23,786 nt of DNA from Balneolales bacterium (GTDB lineage Bacteria > Bacteroidota > Rhodothermia > Balneolales > Natronogracilivirgulaceae), in assembly GCA_007116685.1 (NCBI GenBank), contig SKIC01000144.1:1-23786 (forward strand), given 5' to 3'. Under the pieces are notes generated by a model that did no database searches, had not been told where the DNA came from, and was given only the letters and a program-made list of their open reading frames with translations. Positions 17,106 through 23,786 of this stretch are shown one piece after another; the stretch's first letter is position 1, and each line of letters opens with the position of its first letter. The position numbers were made by a program, and so were the translations under genes.

Positions 17106-17150
17106 AGAAAAATCGGGCAAATCTTCTCTAAGTAAAGATTATTTGCCCGA
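17106..17150 (-). terminator. Intrinsic terminator of the cNMP-binding / permease operon
   Basis: TCGGGCAAAT (17113-17122) pairs with ATTTGCCCGA (17141-17150); inner AATCTT/AAGATT can extend the stem. The minus strand continues TTTTTCTC. It lies immediately after the permease stop at 17159 and before the smr-like gene. Confidence 0.85.
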
Positions 17151-17158
17151 CAGATTTC

Positions 17159-18466
17159 TTAATAGATAATGAAATAATCTCTCAGCTGCTGGTGTAGCGT
17201 TCCATAAATCTCTTTTACAATCACAATTACAGGAATTGCGAATAAAAGGCCAAGAAATCCGAACATGATTGATCCACCAATAGCACCAATAAATACAATA
17301 ATTGGATGAAGGTCCACTGCCTTACCTAACACAAATGGTTTGTAAACAGCATTATCAATGGCTTGAGAGATAAAGATCACAACAGCTGTGGCCAAAATGA
17401 GATTTTCAACAGTAATGAATGGAAGAACAGAATTGACGTCATCCATAATCAAAGCATAAGCAGCACAGATTACCAATCCGATGACACTGCCAAAAAATGG
17501 AATCGCGTTGGCTAGGCCGGATATCAAACCTAATATGATGGCAGGACCGGTATCAAAACCTATCAACACAAGCAAAAACCAAATCGTTACGGACATTAAC
17601 AAGGATTCTATCAAAGTACCCCGTAAATAGTTCCCAATGGCTCTGTCTACATTTGCCAGGGTTGTGAGTGCCATCTCGAAATAATTATTGGGTACCAGGC
17701 CTATAAGGTTTTTTGACAATTTTCCATCATCTACAAGTAAGAAGAGAAAAACCACCGGCATCACAAGCCAAATAGATATGATATTAATAATTACCGCAAT
17801 CAGAGATCTATTGGCTTCATCGACATAATCCTCCTCTTCCTCTTCCAAATCGGCATCTGCAAGCATTCGATCTATGACCCTCACTTCCGGTTCAGCATAG
17901 AAGAACTGATTTAAATTCATCTGATATTGCCGCCAAATTCGTCCTAGTTCAGGCTGCGATAAATCTTCAAGAACGTAAATAGACTCAAATAACTCCCTTT
18001 CTGATTCTGAGAGCATTATGGCCGTATTGAAACTATCCATCATAGGGTCGGTTTCAGAGCCGATTAACTCATGAAGAAAATTCCCTGTACCTCCAGGCTC
18101 GGATAAGCCATAGTAGAGCATATAGCGCTCATTGGCTTTGTTCATGATGCTTGTGCGCAGTTCCAGTTGCTCTCGCTCGTTTGGAATCAACTGGGTAACT
18201 TGCCTGGCCAGAATGAATACAACCAAGATAAATCCACCAAATAGGATTAAAATCCCCAACCATTGCGGTATTCCGTTCCTGCGGAATCGTGCTAGCAAAG
18301 GCACGCACAAATAAGCTGATAGCATCCCGATAATCACAGGCAGAATCAAGCTTTGCAGGGCTACAAGTATGTAGATGGTAATAGAGATAAATAAGATTCC
18401 AACAAAGGTGTAAAATACCTTTGTTCTGCTCTCCCGCTTTGCCCATTTATCATCAGACGTTTTCAC
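17159..18466 (-). CDS. AI-2E (YdiK/PerM) family membrane transporter
   Basis: The 435-residue integral membrane protein has about eight hydrophobic helices: an N-terminal group (residues 20-40, 45-60, 70-95), a long soluble stretch rich in Glu/Asp (about 95-230, with LEEEEEDYVDE), then five more helices to near the end. The C-terminal PKxxGxxVDLHP-like stretch (KPFVLGKAVDLHPIIVFIG) and GxGxxIPFFG-type loop (ANAIPFFGSVIG) are typical of the AI-2E family (TqsA/PerM/YdiK). Members export or exchange small molecules or Na+, and the autoinducer name is only historical. The start is GTG at 18466 with a near-perfect Shine-Dalgarno GGAGG at 18473-18477, six bases upstream. It overlaps the end of the cyclic-nucleotide-binding gene by 14 bases, so the two are translationally coupled. 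The acidic inter-domain segment is longer than in relatives I recall. Confidence 0.88.
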   Translation of the reverse strand: MKTSDDKWAKRESRTKVFYTFVGILFISITIYILVALQSLILPVIIGMLSAYLCVPLLARFRRNGIPQWLGILILFGGFILVVFILARQVTQLIPNEREQLELRTSIMNKANERYMLYYGLSEPGGTGNFLHELIGSETDPMMDSFNTAIMLSESERELFESIYVLEDLSQPELGRIWRQYQMNLNQFFYAEPEVRVIDRMLADADLEEEEEDYVDEANRSLIAVIINIISIWLVMPVVFLFLLVDDGKLSKNLIGLVPNNYFEMALTTLANVDRAIGNYLRGTLIESLLMSVTIWFLLVLIGFDTGPAIILGLISGLANAIPFFGSVIGLVICAAYALIMDDVNSVLPFITVENLILATAVVIFISQAIDNAVYKPFVLGKAVDLHPIIVFIGAIGGSIMFGFLGLLFAIPVIVIVKEIYGTLHQQLRDYFIIY

Positions 18467-18995
18467 GAGCTGCCTCCGTATTGATTTTACTCAATTGCTC
18501 GTTGGTAGCCTTCAAGCGTAAGCCAATTACCACCGCCAACTGCCGGATAATCTTAGCGCCAATTCCAGGCTCGGTCATCAGAAGTTTATCCAAATCAGCC
18601 CGAAAAATGGCTAGCATTTCTGTTTTTTCCATAGCCATTGCTGAAGCAGATCTTGGTGAGTTATCCAATAAAGCTAACTCCCCTAAAAAATCCCCCTCAC
18701 CCAGAACTGCTAATTCGATATCATCTTCTGTATCGGATTCGTAGAGAATTTTGATTTTACCGGTCTTGATAATAAACATGGCTGCACCCGGCTGATGCAT
18801 TTGAAAAACGTATTCATTTACTTGGTAATTACGCTCGTGCAAAATATTAGCAACCTTACGAAGCTCACGCTTGCTCAAGTCTTTAAAAAGCGGAATGCGT
18901 TTTAGAATTTTGAAGAGATTGAGCTCATCAGCATTGTAAAGGGATTTGAATATATTCCCCCAGAAAGGATTGACTTTTTTATCCGTAGTTTCCAT
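18453..18995 (-). CDS. Cyclic-nucleotide-binding domain protein
   Basis: This 180-residue protein holds one cNMP-binding domain (about residues 35-155) after a 30-residue head. The phosphate-binding cassette GDFLGELALLDNSPRSASAMA is complete, with the glutamate (E106) and arginine (R115) that contact the cyclic phosphate. It therefore probably binds cAMP, cGMP or a related nucleotide. There is no C-terminal helix-turn-helix, so it is not a Crp-type activator, and no transmembrane segment, so it would act by partner binding. It is the first gene of an operon with the AI-2E permease, which begins inside its last codons. A purine-rich AAAGGGGAAA lies upstream of its ATG. The pairing suggests nucleotide control of transport, which is inference. 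Confidence 0.86.
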   Translation of the reverse strand: METTDKKVNPFWGNIFKSLYNADELNLFKILKRIPLFKDLSKRELRKVANILHERNYQVNEYVFQMHQPGAAMFIIKTGKIKILYESDTEDDIELAVLGEGDFLGELALLDNSPRSASAMAMEKTEMLAIFRADLDKLLMTEPGIGAKIIRQLAVVIGLRLKATNEQLSKINTEAARENV

Positions 18996-19128
18996 TTGTG
19001 CTTATTTCCCCTTTGTATATACTGAATGGTGTTTTCGCAGTATTTTTGAACGTTTCACTGACCCTAGAGACTTCTATTATTAAGCCTCTTAAAGAATAAA
19101 TTTATTTTGAAGCATTATAACAAATCTA

Positions 19129-20499
19129 ATGAATTATACATCGCATAATCCTTACACAGAAAAAACTTTTTTTTCACGGAATACCGACAATGTAGATGTT
19201 GCCTTCGGAAAACTGGATACCTTATTTCAGGGATTTCGAAAGAACTCAGACGAAGAACTTACGAAACGACAAGTATGGATTCGAAAACTAGCGGATATTT
19301 TAGATCAAAAGAGTGATGAATTATCGCTAATTATGACTCAGGAAATGGGTAAACCTGTTTCCCAAAGTCGGTCTGAATTGAAGAAGTGCGCTTCTCTATG
19401 CCGATTTTATGCGGAAAATGCACCTTCTTTTCTAGAAACGGAAACCCGCCAGCAAAGTTCAGACAGATATACGGAAGTGCGCTATGAACCACTTGGAGTA
19501 GTTCTTTCTATAATGCCCTGGAACTTTCCTTTCTGGCAAGTTTTTCGATGTGCCGTACCTGCATTGATGGCCGGGAATTCTGTATTGCTTAAGCATGCTC
19601 CAAATGTGCCGCAATGTTCAGAAGCCATCTGTGAAGTGATGTATGAAGCCGGAGTTCCAAGATCCCGATTTGATGCCATTTACTCTGACAATGAAACGAT
19701 AAGCAAACTCATTGCTGATTCCCGAATCGCAGCAATGACACTAACCGGAAGCACCCGAGCCGGAAAGGCCGTTGGAGAAGTAGCCGGAAGAAATCTCAAG
19801 CCTATCGTCTTGGAACTTGGCGGCAGCGATCCTTACTTGATACTTTCTGATGCGGATTGCGAGCTTGCCGTGGAAAAATGTGTTACATCTCGCATGCTCA
19901 ATAATGGGCAAAGCTGTATTGCTGCGAAGAGATTTTTGGTTTTGGATGACATCTACGATGCTTTCCTCGAGAAATTCACTGCAAAAATGAAATCCTATGA
20001 AATGGGGAATCCTGAGGAAAACGAAACCAATCTTGGACCACTTGCCCGAAAAGATTTGAGAGATACCTTACATGAACAAGTAACAAAAAGCATTGATAAA
20101 GGGGCGACTCCGCTTCTAGGCTGTGAATTGCCTAAGGGACCCGGATTTTTCTATCCCGCCAGCATACTCACAGATGTAAAACCGGGGATGCCTGCTTTTG
20201 ATGAAGAACTATTCGGTCCGGTAGCGGCTATTATCAGAGTTCAGGATGAAAATGAAGCCGTTCAGCTTGCCAACAAAACCGTTTACGGTTTAGGCTCGGG
20301 GATTTTCACCAGAGATTTAGAAAAGGCGAAAAACCTGGCAAGTAAACTGGAAGCCGGGAACGTGTTCATCAACGATTTCGTGAAATCTGATCCTGAAATT
20401 CCATTTGGCGGTATAAAACAATCCGGAGTAGGAAGAGAATTGGGAAGAGAAGGCATACAAGAATTTGTGAATATCAAAACGGTTTCTATTGCTTACTGA
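19129..20499 (+). CDS. Succinate-semialdehyde-dehydrogenase-like aldehyde dehydrogenase (Sad/YneI type)
   Basis: The 456-residue aldehyde dehydrogenase has N132 (MPWNFPFW), the base E229 (VLELGGSDPYLI), the nucleophile C263 (NNGQSCIAAKRF) and the closing FGGIKQSGVGRELGREGIQEF. The LLKHAPNVPQCS segment (153-164) and the AGNSVLLKH context are characteristic of the Sad (YneI)-type NAD(P)+-dependent succinate-semialdehyde dehydrogenases. It would oxidise succinate semialdehyde to succinate in the GABA shunt. A role with 2-aminoadipate semialdehyde from Lat is conceivable but not shown. The gene starts with no strong Shine-Dalgarno sequence and ends 307 bases before argF, so it is not part of the arg operon. 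Confidence 0.85.
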   Translation: MNYTSHNPYTEKTFFSRNTDNVDVAFGKLDTLFQGFRKNSDEELTKRQVWIRKLADILDQKSDELSLIMTQEMGKPVSQSRSELKKCASLCRFYAENAPSFLETETRQQSSDRYTEVRYEPLGVVLSIMPWNFPFWQVFRCAVPALMAGNSVLLKHAPNVPQCSEAICEVMYEAGVPRSRFDAIYSDNETISKLIADSRIAAMTLTGSTRAGKAVGEVAGRNLKPIVLELGGSDPYLILSDADCELAVEKCVTSRMLNNGQSCIAAKRFLVLDDIYDAFLEKFTAKMKSYEMGNPEENETNLGPLARKDLRDTLHEQVTKSIDKGATPLLGCELPKGPGFFYPASILTDVKPGMPAFDEELFGPVAAIIRVQDENEAVQLANKTVYGLGSGIFTRDLEKAKNLASKLEAGNVFINDFVKSDPEIPFGGIKQSGVGRELGREGIQEFVNIKTVSIAY

Positions 20500-20594
20500 A
20501 ATTTTAAGCCAGACAGAAAAGCCCTTTTTTTGAACCTATGTAACCAATTCTATTTTGGCCGATCTAGATTTATAAAAAAATTTTAGTCTGACTG

Positions 20595-20623
20595 TTGCCA
20601 TTTGGACTCAGAAAAAATAAACT
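20595..20623 (+). promoter_or_regulatory. Candidate promoter of the argFGH leader transcript
   Basis: TTGCCA (20595-20600) and TAAACT (20618-20623) are 17 bases apart: 5/6 and 4/6 matches to sigma-70 -35 and -10. Transcription would start near 20630, about 10 bases before the leader ATG. A Bacteroidota-type alternative, TTTG (20529-20532) with TATTTTG (20551-20557), lies further upstream but its spacing is short. Neither is proven. Confidence 0.4.
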
Positions 20624-20639
20624 GCTCTCAGAACAAAAA

Positions 20640-20705
20640 ATGTATATGACCTTTACTAATCTACATATCACCTCCACTTTAGTATTGCGCCGCCGTCGCC
20701 CATAG
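20640..20705 (+). CDS. Arginine leader peptide (attenuator peptide) of argFGH
   Basis: ATG at 20640 opens a 21-codon frame ending in the stop TAG at 20703-20705. The peptide begins MYMTFTN and ends LVLRRRRP; the four arginines are coded CGC CGC CGT CGC at 20688-20699. An in-frame ATG at 20646 would give a 19-residue form with the same end. It lies just upstream of an intrinsic terminator and of the operon whose products make arginine, which is the arrangement of classical attenuator leader peptides (such as those of his and trp). The peptide itself is expected to have no function beyond letting the ribosome sense charged tRNA-Arg. No strong Shine-Dalgarno sequence precedes it (AGAACAAAAA), a weakness of the call. 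Too short for usual gene finding. Confidence 0.8.
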   Translation: MYMTFTNLHITSTLVLRRRRP

Positions 20706-20710
20706 GGCGA
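20696..20710 (+). promoter_or_regulatory. Hairpin 1:2 over the Arg codons and leader stop
   Basis: TCGCCC (20696-20701) pairs with GGGCGA (20705-20710) around ATA. This is the protector hairpin expected in the absence of a ribosome: it takes up the 5' part of the antiterminator arm and leaves the terminator free to form. Confidence 0.6.
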
Positions 20711-20745
20711 AATACATCTTTTATACCCACATAGTATTTCAGCCC
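20705..20745 (+). promoter_or_regulatory. Antiterminator of the argFGH attenuator
   Basis: GGGCGAAATAC (20705-20715) pairs with GTATTTC-A-GCCC (20734-20745): 11 base pairs with one bulged A, loop 20716-20733. Its 3' arm includes GCCC of the terminator's 5' arm (20741-20748), so the two structures exclude each other. A ribosome stalled on the Arg codons would leave this arm free; one finishing at the TAG would cover it. Confidence 0.75.
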
Positions 20746-20779
20746 CGGTTAACTCACAGTCAGCCGGGGCTTTTTTTTT
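20741..20779 (+). terminator. Attenuator (intrinsic) terminator upstream of argF
   Basis: AGCCCCGG (20741-20748) pairs with CCGGGGCT (20764-20771), extendable inward by a T-G and a T-A pair, and is followed by nine T (20771-20779). It lies 28 bases before the argF ATG and 240 bases after the aldehyde dehydrogenase stop. This is too far from the upstream gene to be a simple gene-end signal. Confidence 0.9.
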
Positions 20780-20806
20780 GTTCAAAATCCAAGCCAACCA
20801 ACACTT

Positions 20807-21799
20807 ATGCCTCACTTACTAACCATTTCCCATTATGACCTTGAGTTTTTACAGCATTTGCTGGATTTAAGCTCATACCTTCAAAACCGACGGGATGTCA
20901 AACCTCTGGATGGATCAACCATCCTCTTTTGTTTTGAAAAACCATCACTGCGGACTAAACTGGCTACGGAGGTAGCAATAAATCAGCTAGGCGGCTCAGT
21001 GATTCACATTACTCCTGAAGAATTTCTGGGTGGAAAAGTTTTGCATGCTCCACAAGATGCCAAAGGTATTCCCGAAGAAAGGGAAGCACTCAAAGACACT
21101 GTGAAAAATGTAGCCCAGTGGTGCGATGGAATTTTTACCAGAGTGTACAATCATCAGACTCTGCAAAAACTGGCCTCATACTCGGATATTCCTGTAATCA
21201 ATGGTTTGTGTAATCTGCACCATCCCATGCAGGCGCTTGCTGATTTGTATACTATCCACGAATCTTTCAGATCAGATAAGCAGGTAACCATCACGTTTAT
21301 CGGTGATGCCAACAACGTTGCGTATTCTCTGATTGAAATTGGATTGATTTTTGGCCATAAGATGCAATTCTCCGGACCAAAAGCGTATTACTGGAATCAA
21401 TCCCAACTCGCTCACTTTTCGGCTTTGGCTCATAAATATGGAGGAACATTTACTCATACTCCCGAACCTGATCTAGTAGTAAGCAACAGCGATGTAATCT
21501 ACACTGATGCTTTTATTTCCATGGGCGAAGAAGATCAGTATCAACAGAAAATTGCCCACTTCGAAGGATTTCAAATTAACGAAGCGCTGTTCGAAAAAGC
21601 CCCCGAACATGCCCGGTTCATGCATTGCTTGCCGGCACACAGAGGCATAGAAGTCACCGATGCTATCATGGATCATCCAAATTCGCTGGTTTACCAGCAA
21701 GCCAAAAATCGCATGGTTACGGCAAAAGGCGTTTTTGCTGTGCTCTGCAACGAAGAATTTCAACTTGAAACAAAATCACCCTTAGTAAGCTTATCATGA
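20807..21799 (+). CDS. argF: Ornithine carbamoyltransferase
   Basis: The 330-residue protein has the carbamoyl-phosphate motif FEKPSLRT (43-50), HPMQ (139-142), the GDANNVAYS stretch of the second domain (166-174), the ornithine loop SMG (238-240) and HCLPAHRG (273-280) with the catalytic Cys. HCLPAHRGIEVTD and SMG are those of true ornithine carbamoyltransferases; the acetyl- and succinylornithine enzymes differ there. It makes citrulline from ornithine and carbamoyl phosphate in the cytoplasm. HPMQ replaces the usual HPCQ, an uncommon variant. It is the first gene of argFGH, 28 bases after the attenuator, and its stop overlaps the argG start (ATGA). No Shine-Dalgarno sequence is visible. 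Arginine supply would control it through the leader. Confidence 0.93.
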   Translation: MPHLLTISHYDLEFLQHLLDLSSYLQNRRDVKPLDGSTILFCFEKPSLRTKLATEVAINQLGGSVIHITPEEFLGGKVLHAPQDAKGIPEEREALKDTVKNVAQWCDGIFTRVYNHQTLQKLASYSDIPVINGLCNLHHPMQALADLYTIHESFRSDKQVTITFIGDANNVAYSLIEIGLIFGHKMQFSGPKAYYWNQSQLAHFSALAHKYGGTFTHTPEPDLVVSNSDVIYTDAFISMGEEDQYQQKIAHFEGFQINEALFEKAPEHARFMHCLPAHRGIEVTDAIMDHPNSLVYQQAKNRMVTAKGVFAVLCNEEFQLETKSPLVSLS

Positions 21800-23067
21800 A
21801 TAATCAATCAACCTATCAAAAAGTAGCCTCACACGAAGCTCATAAAGGAACCTTTGACACTTGTTTGCTTTTGTATTCCGGCGGATTAGATACCTCCGTT
21901 ATGCTTAAGTGGATTCAAGACGAATACGAATGCGATGTAATTGCGCTCTCCGTTGATTTGGGTCAGCGGGCTGATAATATGGAAGCCATTCGCCAAAAAG
22001 CACTTATGCTCGGAGCCAAGGATTGCATTATTTATGACGCAAAAAGTGAATTTGCCGAACTTTGTATGGAAGCCGTAAAAGCCAATGCGGATTATCAAGG
22101 TGGTTATGCTTTGGGTTGTCCGCTGGGTAGAGTTATGATTTCGCAAATTGCAGTAAAGATTGCCGAGCAATACGGTTGTGAAGTCATTGCTCATGGTTGC
22201 ACAGGTAAGGGAAATGACCAAGTGCGACTCGAAGGCTACATCACCACATTGAATCCTAATTTGAAAATCATAGCACCGGTTCGGGAATGGGCTATGGGTC
22301 GGGATGAAGAAATTGCTTATGCCATAAAAAACGGAATTCCGGTAGAGCAAACCCCAAAAGCGCCTTATTCCTACGATGAAAATATGTGGGCAAATACCGG
22401 CGAAGGTGGCGAAATTGAAGATCCCCGTTTAATTCCACCCTTAGAAAATATTCTAAAATGGTGTAATACTCCCAAAAATGCTCCTGATGAGGAAGAATTG
22501 GTAGTTCTGGAATTTGACAAAGGGATTCCGGTAACACTCAATTATAAAGCCATGCCTGCTGATGAAATCATTCAGGAACTCAATAAAATTGGTGGCAAGC
22601 ATGGTGTGGGTTATTTCCATCTTATCGAAGATAGAATTGTTGGATTGAAAGTACGAGGTGTGTACGAAAACCCTGCTGCTCACTTGCTGATTCAGGCGCA
22701 TAAAGGATTGGAGCAATTGGTTTCAACCCGTGAGGAAAACGAATTAAAATCGTTTCTTGATACCAAATGGGCATATTTGTGCTATGGCGCTAAATATTTT
22801 GAACCGGTGATGGATAATATTCGAGCCTACATCGACAAGCAAAATGAAAAAGTGAGTGGCAAAATCACCTTACGACTTTATAAGGGAAATACAGAAGTTG
22901 TTGCTCTTGATTCGCTCTATTCTCTTTTTGATGAGAACCTTGCTACATTTAATAAATCAGCTGATTTTAACCAAAATGCATCGGCAGGATTTATTGAGTT
23001 ATGGAATCTCAGCCAAAAAACAGCACATCAGGTGCGGGCGGCACAATATCAACCTACAAGCGCATAA
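21796..23067 (+). CDS. argG: Argininosuccinate synthase
   Basis: The 423-residue protein carries the PP-loop ATPase motif LYSGGLDTS (26-34), HGCTGKGNDQVR (aspartate and citrulline/ATP contact region) and EQTPKAPYSYDENMW, all typical of argininosuccinate synthase. It joins citrulline and aspartate at the cost of ATP to AMP and PPi. Its N-terminus is about 20 residues longer than that of the short bacterial enzymes, which usually begin directly at the strand before the PP-loop. The ATG overlaps the argF TGA, so translation is coupled. It is followed after 12 bases by argH with a strong ribosome-binding site. Confidence 0.96.
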   Translation: MNNQSTYQKVASHEAHKGTFDTCLLLYSGGLDTSVMLKWIQDEYECDVIALSVDLGQRADNMEAIRQKALMLGAKDCIIYDAKSEFAELCMEAVKANADYQGGYALGCPLGRVMISQIAVKIAEQYGCEVIAHGCTGKGNDQVRLEGYITTLNPNLKIIAPVREWAMGRDEEIAYAIKNGIPVEQTPKAPYSYDENMWANTGEGGEIEDPRLIPPLENILKWCNTPKNAPDEEELVVLEFDKGIPVTLNYKAMPADEIIQELNKIGGKHGVGYFHLIEDRIVGLKVRGVYENPAAHLLIQAHKGLEQLVSTREENELKSFLDTKWAYLCYGAKYFEPVMDNIRAYIDKQNEKVSGKITLRLYKGNTEVVALDSLYSLFDENLATFNKSADFNQNASAGFIELWNLSQKTAHQVRAAQYQPTSA

Positions 23068-23071
23068 GGAG
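23066..23071 (+). promoter_or_regulatory. Ribosome-binding site of argH
   Basis: AAGGAG lies 8 bases before the argH ATG and overlaps the argG stop codon. It is one of the few strong Shine-Dalgarno sequences in the window and fixes the argH start. Confidence 0.75.
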
Positions 23072-23079
23072 TTTCATTA

Positions 23080-23786
23080 ATGAAACTTTGGAGTAACGAA
23101 AAAGAACAGGACGCTGTTCAGCAAAAAATTCATTCTTTCACCGTCGGAGACGATTATTTATTGGATCAGCAATTGGTGCCTTACGATGTTAAGGCATCGA
23201 TTGCTCATGCCAAGGGGCTCCATAAAGTTGGCTTGCTGACTACTGAGGAATGCGAGAAACTCGAATCGGCATTACAGGAAATTCAGAGTTTATGGTTGGA
23301 AGGAAAGTTTACAGTCCAAAAAGAACAGGAAGATTGCCATACAGCGATTGAGGCTTATCTGACAGAAAAAATTGGGGAGACTGGCAAAAAAATCCACACC
23401 GGCAGATCCAGAAACGATCAGGTTTTAGCAGCATTGCGATTGTATCAGAAAGACCAACTAATATTGCTCAAAAAAAGCGTACAAGACTTGGCTTTCCAAT
23501 TTCTGACCTTTGCTGAAGAGTACGCTGAAATTCCCATGCCGGGATTCACTCATACTCAGCTTGCGATGCTTTCTTCGGTTGGATTATGGAGTTCATCTTT
23601 CGCAGAATCATTGAGTTTTGATTTGATTCAAATCGATGCCGGACTAAAGTTGGTGGATTATTCCCCCTTGGGAACCGCAGCGGGATACGGAGTAAACCTA
23701 CCTTTAGACAGAGCATACACGGCTCAGGAAATGGGATTTTCGGGTGTTTTGATAAATCCGATAACTGCGCAAAATTCACGAGTGAA
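23080..23786 (+). CDS. argH: Argininosuccinate lyase (partial, C-terminus outside window)
   Basis: The frame is open from ATG 23080 to the window end (235 codons plus two bases). It begins MKLWSNEKEQ and contains EDCHTAIEAYLTEKIGETGKKIHTGRSRNDQV (substrate-binding and HTGRSRNDQ region, about residues 84-115). PGFTHTQLAMLSSVGLW (about 153-169) corresponds to the conserved PGYTHLQ signature, and SPLGTAAGYG follows. These identify the fumarase/aspartase superfamily enzyme that splits argininosuccinate into arginine and fumarate. The signature loop GSSxMPxKxNP lies beyond the edge. It is the third gene of argFGH and probably under the same attenuator. Confidence 0.95.
   Translation, partial: MKLWSNEKEQDAVQQKIHSFTVGDDYLLDQQLVPYDVKASIAHAKGLHKVGLLTTEECEKLESALQEIQSLWLEGKFTVQKEQEDCHTAIEAYLTEKIGETGKKIHTGRSRNDQVLAALRLYQKDQLILLKKSVQDLAFQFLTFAEEYAEIPMPGFTHTQLAMLSSVGLWSSSFAESLSFDLIQIDAGLKLVDYSPLGTAAGYGVNLPLDRAYTAQEMGFSGVLINPITAQNSRV

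Larger units (their letters stand above)
20500..20806 (+). other. Leader region of argFGH: promoter, leader peptide and transcription attenuator
   Basis: This gap holds no protein gene of ordinary size. From left to right: the tail of the aldehyde dehydrogenase transcript with no good stem-loop terminator, a candidate promoter (20595-20623), a 21-codon leader peptide with four Arg codons (20640-20705), a hairpin over the Arg codons (20696-20710), an antiterminator (20705-20745), an intrinsic terminator (20741-20779) and then 27 bases to argF. All are separately listed. Confidence 0.85.

Noticed and set aside
20500..20806. T-box or ArgR operator as the control of argF
   Set aside because: No T-box specifier/antiterminator sequence (TGGNACCGCG-like) and no clear ARG-box palindrome; the leader peptide explains the structure better.
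20570..20815. 81-codon minus-strand frame across the argF leader
   Set aside because: It runs antisense through the attenuator hairpins and into argF, with no family similarity; a shadow of the structured leader.
22856..23080. 74-codon plus-strand frame overlapping the end of argG
   Set aside because: Out of frame with argG, no domain; a shadow frame.

Overview
The window looks like part of the chromosome of a moderately AT-rich member of the Bacteroidota/Balneolota/Rhodothermota group, with Balneolota (Balneola/Gracilimonas-like) as my best guess. The reasons are the combination of short-chain-type threonine dehydrogenase with Kbl, plant-CGEP-like and DPP-like S9 peptidases, an L-lysine 6-transaminase, a GH3-family protein and stand-alone MOCOS-like aminotransferase, and mostly weak Shine-Dalgarno sequences. 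This is inference from protein families, not a database match. No rRNA, tRNA, CRISPR array or insertion sequence was seen.

Layout. Bases 1-6793 run on the minus strand: the start of an exported beta-rich (outer-membrane-like) protein cut by the window edge, a class V aminotransferase resembling the N-terminal domain of molybdenum cofactor sulfurase, and two exported S9 serine peptidases, each followed by an intrinsic terminator. A Tat/lipoprotein-type PhoA-like alkaline phosphatase (6948-8402, plus) meets the next block tail to tail. Bases 8399-15072 (minus) form an amino-acid catabolism block: kbl-tdh (threonine to glycine plus acetyl-CoA), pruA (P5C to glutamate), a VOC ring-cleaving dioxygenase and lat (lysine epsilon-transamination). 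A GH3 protein (plus), an Smr-domain miniprotein (minus) and a cyclic-nucleotide-binding protein/AI-2E-type permease pair (minus, overlapping, coupled by a strong RBS) follow. The right end (plus) has a succinate-semialdehyde-dehydrogenase-like ALDH and then argF-argG-argH, with argH cut by the window end.

The most interesting element is the leader of argFGH (about 20595-20806). It holds a 21-codon reading frame with four consecutive arginine codons just before its stop (20640-20705), a small hairpin over those codons, an 11-bp antiterminator whose 5' arm begins at the leader stop codon, and an overlapping intrinsic terminator ending in nine T at 20771-20779. The geometry fits classical ribosome-mediated transcription attenuation sensing arginyl-tRNA: stalling at the Arg codons would free the antiterminator and switch on arginine synthesis, while completion of the peptide would mask it and let the terminator form. 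I do not know of a described arginine leader peptide in this phylum.

Smaller curiosities are a perfect 15-bp inverted repeat upstream of pruA, a three-armed repeat family in the 346-644 gap, and a 4-bp convergent stop overlap between the phosphatase and tdh.
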